The translations under genes and the position numbers were made by a program. The notes under the pieces were generated by a model that was not told where the DNA came from, ran no database searches, and worked only from the letters and a program-made list of their open reading frames with translations. This document shows, piece after piece, positions 31,503 to 41,919 of a DNA stretch of 41,919 nt. The stretch comes from CADEEV01 sp964442185 (GTDB lineage: Bacteria; Acidobacteriota; Vicinamibacteria; Fen-336): positions 1 to 41,919 of the forward strand of contig CAYTWT010000226.1 in assembly GCA_964442185.1 (NCBI GenBank). Reading direction: 5' to 3'. The stretch's first letter is position 1, and each line of letters begins with the position of its first letter.

Positions 31503-33209
31503 ATGCTGCTCGCCCTGCTGCTGGCCGCGTCCTCGGTCGTGCGCCCCTTCAGTGAGGAACGACTCCTTCTCGACCGGCGCCTCGAGACTCTGCGGCGAAT
31601 CCTGCCCGAGGGTGCCAACCCCACGGGCGATGCCGCCCTGCTCCACGACCTCGCTGAAGGCGCGCGGTTGCTTTCGGTCGAGGCGCTTGCCCGCCCTCCG
31701 ATCGAAAAAGGAGCGCGCGGAGACGTGCTCGTCGATGTTGCCGGCGTCGGCCGCTACGCCGAGATCGACCATTTCTTCCGGCAGGTAGCTCTCTCGCACC
31801 GGCTGCTCGACGTCGAGAGCCTCACGCTCACGGCAGCCCCGGGCGACGCGGTGCGGCTGACGGCGGTGATCCGGGTCCCGTTTCGACCACTGCGGGCGCC
31901 GCTGCCGCAGCCACCCGAGGGCACGCGGGCCCGAGCGACCGGAATGCCGCGGCCACAAGCCGACGCGTTCGTCGCGGATCAGGCGCTGGCCCTCGCGAAG
32001 TCGGAGACGATTGCCGCCTTGCGGCGCGCCCGCCGTAACCCGCGCGTGTTTTTGTCGGAACTGTCGGCGGTCGTGCGCGACCGGCCGGTGCTGCTGACCT
32101 CGGCCGCGCTGGGAGACGAGTTCTCGATCCGTGGCCTGACCATCGGCGATGCCTCGGCCCACGGGCTCGAGTCCCGGCTCGAGCGCGGTTTCTTCCGGCT
32201 CTCGCAGTTCCTGATGACCCGCCAGGGCGCTTGCCTGCGCTTCGAGGCGCGTGGCTCGAGCCCGGTGGCCGGGCCCGAGGCCGAGCTACCACTGCCAACG
32301 GAAGATCCCTTCGAAGAGCAGGATGCCTCCTGCGCCGTAGACCGCGACGCGGCGCGGATCGCCGTCGTGCGCGGGCCGAAAACCAAGACGCCGGGCCAGG
32401 GGCCGCTCACCCTGAGGCTGCGGGACACCGATCTTCCCGACGTCTTTCAGGTATTGCAGAAGCTCACTGGCCAGGGTTTTCTCGTGGACGGCGACGTCGT
32501 GGGCCGGGTCCACGTCGAGCTCGCGCGCGTGAGCCTCGAGGAGGCCCTTGCTGCGCTCGCGAAGAACGCCAATCTGCGCATCTCCGAGCCTGGGCTCATC
32601 AGGCGCGTCTCGAATGCGAATGGGGAGCATCCGCCCGCGAAGAAACCGGCGCCGAGAGGCGGCAAGCTCGCGCCCGTCGACGATGCGCCACCGGTTTCGA
32701 CGGCCACGGCCAGTTTCGAGCTGAAGCGCGCCAGTGTCCGCGACATCCTGGCAGTGATGACCGACGTGGACCCGGCCCTCGCCTCGCTCGGGCCACCCGG
32801 CTTCCTCGGCCGAGCCTCTGTGTGGGTGCGAGACACGCCGCTTCAGACCCTGCGCCCAGCCGTCATCGAGTCCGCAGGCCTCACGGAGCGACTCGAGGAG
32901 GGTCGCCGCATCCTCACGCGCGCCGCAGACTCCGGGGAAACACTGCTGCCCGTGGCGGCGGAAAGCTCTCCGCCCCGCCTCGTCCTGCGCGCGCCTGATC
33001 TTTCGTTGCTTGAGTTCGAACCCGCCGGGATCGCCACCGGCGGCGCCGGCTTCTCAGTCTTCGCCTACTCGCCGAGTGGCGCGCTGCTCACGTACCGCAC
33101 CGGCGAGCGGCTGGCGAATGCGGTCGTGAAGGGCGTCGAGACGACCGATGTGCTGCTCGAGACCGACGAAGGGGACTTGCGGATCGGCATTCCGCCGCTT
33201 CCGAAATAG
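31503..33209 (+). CDS. Composite type IV pilus assembly-like protein (PilO/PilN-like, two STN-like, PilP-like parts)
   Basis: A 568-residue protein with a short hydrophobic N-terminus (MLLALLLAASSVV). Residues about 73-125 resemble the PilO core (VLVDVAGVGRYAEIDHFFRQ, RLLDVESLTLT). About 180-250 resemble the PilN C-terminal domain (FLSELSAVVRDRPVLLTSAA, ESRLERGFFRLSQFLM). About 302-352 are an STN/secretin short domain (LRLRDTDLPDVFQVLQKLTG, ARVSLEEALAALAKNANLRI). About 405-460 are a second such unit (FELKRASVRDILAVMTDVDP). About 492-568 recall PilP (SPSGALLTYRTGERLANAVV, TTDVLLETDEGDLRIGIPPL). There is no secretin channel domain. The assignments are from motif resemblance only. No pil genes are adjacent. 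It has its own TATAAGAT upstream. Confidence 0.6.
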   Translation: MLLALLLAASSVVRPFSEERLLLDRRLETLRRILPEGANPTGDAALLHDLAEGARLLSVEALARPPIEKGARGDVLVDVAGVGRYAEIDHFFRQVALSHRLLDVESLTLTAAPGDAVRLTAVIRVPFRPLRAPLPQPPEGTRARATGMPRPQADAFVADQALALAKSETIAALRRARRNPRVFLSELSAVVRDRPVLLTSAALGDEFSIRGLTIGDASAHGLESRLERGFFRLSQFLMTRQGACLRFEARGSSPVAGPEAELPLPTEDPFEEQDASCAVDRDAARIAVVRGPKTKTPGQGPLTLRLRDTDLPDVFQVLQKLTGQGFLVDGDVVGRVHVELARVSLEEALAALAKNANLRISEPGLIRRVSNANGEHPPAKKPAPRGGKLAPVDDAPPVSTATASFELKRASVRDILAVMTDVDPALASLGPPGFLGRASVWVRDTPLQTLRPAVIESAGLTERLEEGRRILTRAADSGETLLPVAAESSPPRLVLRAPDLSLLEFEPAGIATGGAGFSVFAYSPSGALLTYRTGERLANAVVKGVETTDVLLETDEGDLRIGIPPLPK

Positions 33210-33230
33210 CGACCAAGCCGGACACGAACC

Positions 33231-33263
33231 AAAAGAGGCCCGGAACCATTGGCTCCGGGCCTC
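33231..33263 (-). terminator. Rho-independent terminator
   Basis: A 10-bp perfect stem (GAGGCCCGGA with TCCGGGCCTC), a 9-nt loop able to add a few pairs, then TTTT on the minus strand. It ends the small RNA unit and would also end any korAB read-through. Confidence 0.75.
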
Positions 33264-33434
33264 GCGTCTATGGGGTTCATCAGAGCCCCAGACAGCGCGC
33301 CGGATAAGGCGCGCCCTTTGTCTTGACCAAGGCCGCTTCGGTGTCCGACAGCGACCCCGTCACCGGCCCGGCGGAGTGCCCTCCATCAAGCACCTCGTTA
33401 ATTCGCTGACGGCCTCTCTCGAATACGCCTCCTG
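33231..33434 (-). ncRNA. Candidate structured small RNA, about 204 nt
   Basis: Intergenic between two convergent genes, with its own promoter at one end and an intrinsic terminator at the other. The predicted RNA folds: 33412-33403 pairs with 33354-33345 (nine pairs, one U-U mismatch), enclosing a GUGC/GCAC hairpin. Then come a 7-bp hairpin GCGCGCC/GGCGCGC (33314-33295), a hairpin with UGGGG/CCCCA arms (about 33293-33266) and the terminator hairpin. A 37-codon frame from a GTG at 33393 (stop at 33280) lies inside, but its third positions are far less GC-biased than neighbouring genes, so I favour RNA. I could not match it to 6S RNA, tmRNA, SRP RNA or RNase P RNA. Confidence 0.42.
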
Positions 33435-33440
33435 GCTCCA

Positions 33441-33469
33441 AATATCGTCCCGGGAGCCCCCGCTGTCAA
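33441..33469 (-). promoter_or_regulatory. Predicted promoter of the candidate small RNA
   Basis: TTGACA (33469-33464), a 17-bp spacer and GATATT (33446-33441), placed just after the korB stop codon. The -35 is a perfect consensus with optimal spacing; start expected near 33434. Confidence 0.5.
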
Positions 33470-33475
33470 GAAAAA

Positions 33476-36339
<2,864 letters not shown>

Positions 36340-36364
36340 GCTCTTACTTCACCTCCAAACCCTG

Positions 36365-36370
36365 ATTATA
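36365..36370 (-). promoter_or_regulatory. Predicted -10 element of korAB
   Basis: Perfect TATAAT on the minus strand, giving a leader of about 19 nt that carries the GGAGGT ribosome site. No recognisable -35. Confidence 0.5.
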
Positions 36371-36388
36371 TAGGCGGAGCGGGTGCGA

Positions 36389-36394
36389 TAGACT
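36389..36394 (+). promoter_or_regulatory. Predicted -10 element for the leaderless histidine kinase gene
   Basis: TAGACT ends six nucleotides before the ATG at 36401, with no Shine-Dalgarno. It lies back to back with the korAB promoter in a 61-bp region. Confidence 0.45.
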
Positions 36395-36400
36395 CGTGGC

Positions 36401-37914
36401 ATGGTCCGCTCCCAGGGCGTCCGCGCCCGCCGGCTCGGCAACGCCAGCATCAAGACCAAGCTGCTCCTCATGATGCTGTCGCTCCTGGTCCTGTCCGTGT
36501 CCTCGCTGTTCTTCCTGCACCTCCTGAACGAGCGGCAACTGCTCTCCCAGGTGCGCGACTACACGGAAGAGCTGTCGACAACGATCGAGGTGGCCCAGGA
36601 ACAGCCGGCAGGGCCGGGCGACCCGCAGGTGGTGCTGAAGGCCTACGCCGACAAGCTGACTTCGCTGGGCGTCAAGGACGTGTCGATCGCCGACGCGGCC
36701 GAGGAGGTGCAGGCCTCGACCAACCCGCTGAACGTCGGCAAGCCGCTGGTCCGCGCCAGCGTGAAGCGACGCGGGCCGAAGGAGTACGTGATCCGCGGCG
36801 TGCTCGGCGACGACTCGGGCCCGCCCGGCACGCAGAAGACCTCGACGCTGACGATCCCGATCGTCGTCGCGGACCGGCGCGTGGGCTACGTCGTGATCAC
36901 CCGCTATCTGGACGATTTCTCGGCGCTCTCGAAGGCGGCGCTCGTCAACCGCCTGATCGCGACTTTTGCCGTCTTCGCCTTCGGGATCGCGCTCGCGCTG
37001 TATCTTTCCTGGTCCTTCAGCCGACCCCTCGAAAAGTTGACCGAGGCCTCACGATCGGTCGCGGCCGGAGACCTCTCCGTGCAGGTGCCAGCCCGGGGCA
37101 GCGACGAGATCGGGGCGCTCTCCCGAACCTTCAACGAGATGGTCGAGCGGCTGCGGGAAAAACGCCTGCTGGAGGAACGGCTTCACTTTGCCGAGCGCTC
37201 GACCGCGATGGGCCGACTCGCCACCGCGGTCGCCCACGAGATCCGCAACCCGCTCAACTTCATGAACCTCTCGATCGACCACATGCGCGAGAAACTCGCG
37301 CCTGAAGACGCCGCCCGCCACGAGGCCTTCGACCGCATCCTCGGCAACGTGAAGGCCGAAATCAGCCGGCTGAACCGGCTGGTCGGCAACTTCCTCTCGT
37401 TCGGCAAGCCGATGCGCCTCGACACCCGGCCGTGCCGCGTGGATGCGGTGCTGCGCGAAGTGGCGGAACTCGTGGATCACAAGGCCCGTGACCAGGGCAT
37501 CGCCCTCGAGATCGACACCGAGGCCGAGTTCCCCGAGGCCCTCGCCGACCCGGAGCTGCTCAAGACCTGCTTCCTGAACCTGATGATCAACGCGCTCGAC
37601 GCGATGCCCGAGGGCGGGGCGCTCTCCGTCAAGGCGCAGCGGGCGCGCGAGACCGGCGGCGAGGTCGTGCTGGTCACGGTCACGGACACGGGCCAGGGCA
37701 TGACGCCCGAGGAGATTCGCACCGCCTTCGAACCCTACTTCTCGACGAAGGAGACGGGCCTCGGGCTCGGCCTCGCGCTGACGCGCAAGATCGTGAGTGA
37801 CCACGGCGGCTCGATCGCGCTCGAGAGCGCGCCTGGCTCCGGCACTACGGCGCGCATCGTGCTGCCGCTGATCGCCCGACCGGTGACCGAAACGGCGAGC
37901 GGGGCCCTCGTCTC

Positions 37915-37918
<4 letters not shown>
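36401..37918 (+). CDS. Membrane sensor histidine kinase
   Basis: A 505-residue sensor. TM1 is about residues 18-42, a periplasmic sensory domain of about 140 residues follows, and TM2 is about 184-206. A HAMP linker (SFSRPLEKLTEASRSVAAGD) leads to the dimerisation/phosphorylation helix with VAHEIRNPLNFMNL (H279). The ATPase core has the N box (LNLMINALDAMPEGG), G1 (VTDTGQGMTPEE) and G2 (ETGLGLGLALTRKIV). It autophosphorylates H279 and passes phosphate to the NtrC-type regulator whose GTG overlaps its stop (GTGA). The input signal is unknown; the sensory domain shows no recognisable PAS or Cache motif to my reading. Confidence 0.92.
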
Positions 37919-39303
<1,385 letters not shown>

Positions 39304-39331
39304 CCGCTACTCCCCCGGCGTCGCGCGGCTG

Positions 39332-39337
39332 TAGAAT
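39332..39337 (+). promoter_or_regulatory. Predicted -10 element for leaderless xseA
   Basis: TAGAAT, 7 nt before the ATG at 39345; no Shine-Dalgarno. Confidence 0.45.
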
Positions 39338-39344
39338 CCTGCGG

Positions 39345-40724
39345 ATGCAGCAAAAGGGGCTCGACTTCGGCGCCGGTCCGCAAAGGCAGGCCGCGGCGCG
39401 GCGGGCTCTCACCGTCGCCGAGCTGACCGACCGGATTCAAGGCACGCTAGAGGTGGAGTTCGCCGACGTCTGGGTCGAGGGCGAGATCTCAAACCTCAAG
39501 TTCGCCGACTCGGGCCACTGGTACTTCTCGCTCAAGGACGAGCGTGCGCAGATCCGCGCCGTCGTTTGGAAGACCGCAGCGCGAGGCATTCGCTTCAGGC
39601 CGAAGGACGGCATGAAGGTTCTGGCCCGCGGCGCCGTCCGCGTTTATGCGCCGCGCGGCGAGTATCAAATCGCGATCGAGGAGCTGGAAGTCCTGGGCAA
39701 GGGCTCGCTGCAGCAGGCGTTCGAGGACTTGAAGGAAAAGCTCGACAAGGAAGGGCTCTTCGATGCCAAGCGCAAGCGACCGCTGCCGATGTTGCCGCGT
39801 CGAATCGGCGTCGTCACCTCGCCCACCGGGGCCGTGCTGCGCGACATCCTGCGCGTGTTGCGCTCGCGCTATCGCAACCTCGAAGTGCTCCTCTACCCCG
39901 CGCGGGTCCAGGGCGAAGGCGCCGCGGCGGAGATCGTCCAGGGCATTCGTGCGCTCGGCAGCGTGGCGGGCCTCGACGTGCTGATCGTGGCCCGTGGCGG
40001 CGGCAACCTCGAGGACTTGTGGGCCTTCAACGAGGAGAGCGTCGCGCGAGCGCTCGCGGCCTCGCTCGTGCCGACGATCTCGGCCGTGGGCCACGAGACC
40101 GACTTCACGATCGCGGATTTCGTTGCCGACCTGAGAGCGGCGACGCCCTCGGCTGCGGCCGAACAGGTGGTGAAGGCCAAGGTCGATCTTGAGGCGCACC
40201 TGGGGGCGCTCGACAAGCATCTCCACTCGGCGCTGTCGCTGCGCCTGACACGCGTCCGCTCACGCGTCGCGGCGCTCACCTCGCACCGCGTGTTCGAGGC
40301 CGAACGCGGCCGCCTGCACAATGCAGCCCAGCGCGTCGACGAGCTCGTGCGCCGCGCCGAGAGCGGGCTGACGCGGACGCGCGAGCGCAGCCGAGACCGG
40401 CTCCGGCACGCGGAGAGCCGGCTCCCTGCATTCCGCTGGGAGCGTCAACTGAGCGACCGGCGCGAGGCCGTCACGCGTCATGTAGAGGCGCTCCGCTCGC
40501 GGCTCGCCGCGAGCCTCGAAGCAAGGCGAGCCGCGCTCGCTCAGAACGCCGCGCGCCTCGACAGCCTCTCCCCGCTGGCGGTGCTGAGCCGCGGCTATGC
40601 CTTGGCCTGGAAGGGCGATCGTCTGCTGCGCCACGCGAGCGAGGTGGCTGCCGGCGACTCGATTCGCCTCCGCCTCCATCAGGGGGCGCTCCACGCGACC
40701 GTGACGTCGAAGGAGAACGAGTGA
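39345..40724 (+). CDS. xseA: Exodeoxyribonuclease VII large subunit
   Basis: A 459-residue catalytic subunit of the single-strand exonuclease VII. The N-terminal OB fold is LTVAELTDRIQGTLEVEFAD then VWVEGEISNLKFADSGHWYF. The nuclease domain follows, with RIGVVTSPTGAVLRDILRVL, IVARGGGNLEDLWAFNEESV and PTISAVGHETDFTIADFVAD then LRAATPSAAAE. A long coiled coil (about 285-400) binds the small subunits. LSRGYALAWKGDRLLRHASE closes the chain. The small-subunit gene overlaps it (GTGA), the classical order. Confidence 0.97.
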   Translation: MQQKGLDFGAGPQRQAAARRALTVAELTDRIQGTLEVEFADVWVEGEISNLKFADSGHWYFSLKDERAQIRAVVWKTAARGIRFRPKDGMKVLARGAVRVYAPRGEYQIAIEELEVLGKGSLQQAFEDLKEKLDKEGLFDAKRKRPLPMLPRRIGVVTSPTGAVLRDILRVLRSRYRNLEVLLYPARVQGEGAAAEIVQGIRALGSVAGLDVLIVARGGGNLEDLWAFNEESVARALAASLVPTISAVGHETDFTIADFVADLRAATPSAAAEQVVKAKVDLEAHLGALDKHLHSALSLRLTRVRSRVAALTSHRVFEAERGRLHNAAQRVDELVRRAESGLTRTRERSRDRLRHAESRLPAFRWERQLSDRREAVTRHVEALRSRLAASLEARRAALAQNAARLDSLSPLAVLSRGYALAWKGDRLLRHASEVAAGDSIRLRLHQGALHATVTSKENE

Positions 40725-40999
40725 CGAAGCCCGAAGCCCCGCAGCCGTTCGAAGCCGCCCTGAAGAAACTCGAAGAGATCGTGCAGCGCCTAGAGAAAGG
40801 CGAGCTCAGCCTCGAGGATTCCCTGAAACTCTACGAGGAAGGGATTCGCCTCTCGCGGCTGTGCCATGCCAAGCTCGACGAGGCCGAGGGCCGGATCGAA
40901 CAGCTTCTGAAGGACGCCCGAGGCGAGCTTCTGCTCGACGCCGAGGGCAAGCCCAGGACGACCCCGCTCACGCCCGCCGGGGATGACCAGGAGTTCTAG
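40721..40999 (+). CDS. xseB: Exodeoxyribonuclease VII small subunit
   Basis: A 92-residue protein with the complete family pattern: FEAALKKLEEIVQRLEKGEL, SLEDSLKLYEEGIRLSRLCH and AKLDEAEGRIEQLL. It forms the helical partner that binds XseA. The GTG at 40721 overlaps the xseA stop. Its last 17 bp overlap the start of the prenyl transferase gene. Confidence 0.96.
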   Translation: MTKPEAPQPFEAALKKLEEIVQRLEKGELSLEDSLKLYEEGIRLSRLCHAKLDEAEGRIEQLLKDARGELLLDAEGKPRTTPLTPAGDDQEF

Positions 41000-41888
41000 C
41001 GCCCGGGTGGCGCTCGAACAGAATCGCCGTGCGGTCGACGCGGCGCTCGACCGGGCCCTTCCCGGCGCAGCCGCCTGGCCAGAGACGATCCACCGGGCCG
41101 TGCGCTACAGCCTGTTTGCCGGCGGCAAGCGGATCCGCCCGCTGCTCGTCCTCGCTGCCTCCGACGCCGTGGGCGGCGAGCGCTGCGACGCCATGCCGCT
41201 CGCCTGCGCCGTCGAGATGATCCACACCTACAGCCTCATCCACGACGACCTGCCGGCCATGGACAACGACGACCTGCGGCGCGGCAAGCCAACGTCGCAC
41301 AAGGTCTTCGGTGAGGCGATCGCGATCCTTGCTGGCGATGCACTGCTGACCCGTGCCTTTCACCTGCTGAGCGAGCTGTCGCCGGGCGAGGCTGTCGAAC
41401 GCTTGCGACGACGGCTTGCGGCGAGCGCCATCCTCGGCGAGGCCTGCGGAACGACCGGCCTGATCGGCGGCCAGGTCATGGACCTCGAATCCGAAGGTCG
41501 GGCGATTCGGCCCGTCGAGCTCGAGCGGTTGCATCGGGCCAAGACCGGAGCGCTGCTCGGAGCCTGCGTGCGCGGCGGGGCGATTCTGGCGGGCGCCGGG
41601 CCAGAGGCCCTCGCACAGCTCACACGCTATGCGGATGCCGTCGGGCTCGCTTTCCAGATCGTGGACGACGTCCTCGACGCGACCGAGGCCGGGGAACAAC
41701 TCGGCAAGACCGCGGGCAAGGACACCCGGGCGCGGAAGGCAACCTATCCGTCCATCGTCGGTCTGGAAAGGTCGCGGAAGATTGCCGGCGAACTGACCGC
41801 CAAAGCATTTGCCGCTTTGAAACCCTTCAAAGGCAAAGCCGTGGCGCTCGCCGCGCTCGCGGAATTCCTCCTTCGGCGGGACCGCTGA
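40983..41888 (+). CDS. ispA: Farnesyl/geranylgeranyl diphosphate synthase (short-chain polyprenyl synthase)
   Basis: A 301-residue trans-prenyltransferase making C15 (or C20) diphosphate from IPP and DMAPP. GGKRIRPLLVLAA is the IPP-binding segment. The first Asp-rich motif is DDLPAMDNDDLRRG and the second is FQIVDDVLDATE; GKPTSHKVFGEAIAILAGDA and IGGQVMDLESEG lie between. The chain-length-determining region before the first motif is VEMIHTYSLIHDD. The ATG at 40983 overlaps xseB by 17 bp; a GTG at 41007 is an alternative. The xseA-xseB-ispA order is common in bacteria and is often followed by dxs, which would lie just beyond the window. Confidence 0.95.
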   Translation: MTRSSSARVALEQNRRAVDAALDRALPGAAAWPETIHRAVRYSLFAGGKRIRPLLVLAASDAVGGERCDAMPLACAVEMIHTYSLIHDDLPAMDNDDLRRGKPTSHKVFGEAIAILAGDALLTRAFHLLSELSPGEAVERLRRRLAASAILGEACGTTGLIGGQVMDLESEGRAIRPVELERLHRAKTGALLGACVRGGAILAGAGPEALAQLTRYADAVGLAFQIVDDVLDATEAGEQLGKTAGKDTRARKATYPSIVGLERSRKIAGELTAKAFAALKPFKGKAVALAALAEFLLRRDR

Positions 41889-41919
41889 GGTCTTCCTGCT
41901 GTGAACGTGTGACAGGACT

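Noticed and set aside
33295..33316. GCGCGCC/GGCGCGC hairpin as a plus-strand terminator for the pilus-like gene
   Set aside because: It is followed by CCTTTGTCTT rather than a T-run, and it fits better as a stem of the minus-strand RNA.
33280..33393. A 37-codon frame starting GTG inside the candidate small RNA
   Set aside because: Third positions have many more A/T than neighbouring genes and rare codons such as AGA, ATT and GGA; only a weak ribosome site. Kept as an alternative, not listed as a gene.
41889..41919. Possible start of the next gene after ispA (for example dxs)
   Set aside because: Only 31 bp remain; no convincing start or motif can be seen.

Overview
The window is GC-rich (G or C at most third codon positions), densely packed, and looks like a chromosomal segment of a free-living, diderm, proteolytic bacterium. 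Outer-membrane barrels and signal peptides show the diderm envelope. A sortilin/VPS10-type beta-propeller protein, several secreted or cytoplasmic exopeptidases and a two-subunit 2-oxoacid:ferredoxin oxidoreductase together suggest Acidobacteriota (Thermoanaerobaculia-like). That assignment is an inference from gene content, not a database result. I see no phage, insertion sequence, CRISPR array, tRNA or rRNA.

Layout. 1-7256, all minus strand: M19 dipeptidase (partial), M24 aminopeptidase P, a histidine-rich polytopic membrane protein, a zinc-type ArsR/SmtB regulator, and a 1088-residue secreted beta-propeller protein. 7365-13935: GNAT acetyltransferase, then a minus-strand operon (GntR regulator, Cys-rich secreted protein, Cys-tagged barrel). 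An alpha/beta hydrolase and two GT-C-type membrane glycosyltransferases run the other way. 13922-25241, minus strand: M49-like peptidase, mini membrane protein, molybdopterin oxidoreductase, thioesterase, M28 peptidase, metallo-beta-lactamase hydrolase, D-aminoacylase-like amidohydrolase, SRPBCC protein, PDZ/TPR/thioredoxin-fold protein, and a peptidoglycan-recognition amidase. 25394-31439: RRM RNA-binding protein, membrane protein, then an extracytoplasmic flavin cluster (ApbE, His-containing membrane protein, FMN-binding protein, porin) with a divergent DUF4198 protein. 31503-33209: a large protein that seems to combine type IV pilus PilO/PilN/STN/PilP-like parts. 33210-33475: an intergenic region with its own minus-strand promoter, foldable sequence and terminator, a candidate small RNA. 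33476-41888: korBA, a histidine kinase/NtrC pair, and xseA-xseB-ispA.

How they fit. The peptidases (M19, M24, M28, M49-like) and the D-aminoacylase relative would release amino acids. KorAB would oxidise the derived 2-oxoacids with reduction of ferredoxin. The flavin cluster looks like a periplasmic/outer-membrane electron-transfer or metal-handling module, with ApbE as its likely maturase.

The most striking window-wide signal is in gene starts. At least eleven genes have a TANNNT (-10-like) hexamer ending 5-8 nt before the start codon, and most of these show no clear Shine-Dalgarno, which predicts leaderless transcripts. Other genes, such as korA, the amidohydrolase, the propeller protein and the RRM gene, carry ordinary GGAGG-like sites. 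The most interesting local signals are the candidate small RNA at 33231-33434, an 11-bp inverted repeat over the porin start codon, the flavin cluster, and the pilus-assembly-like composite protein.
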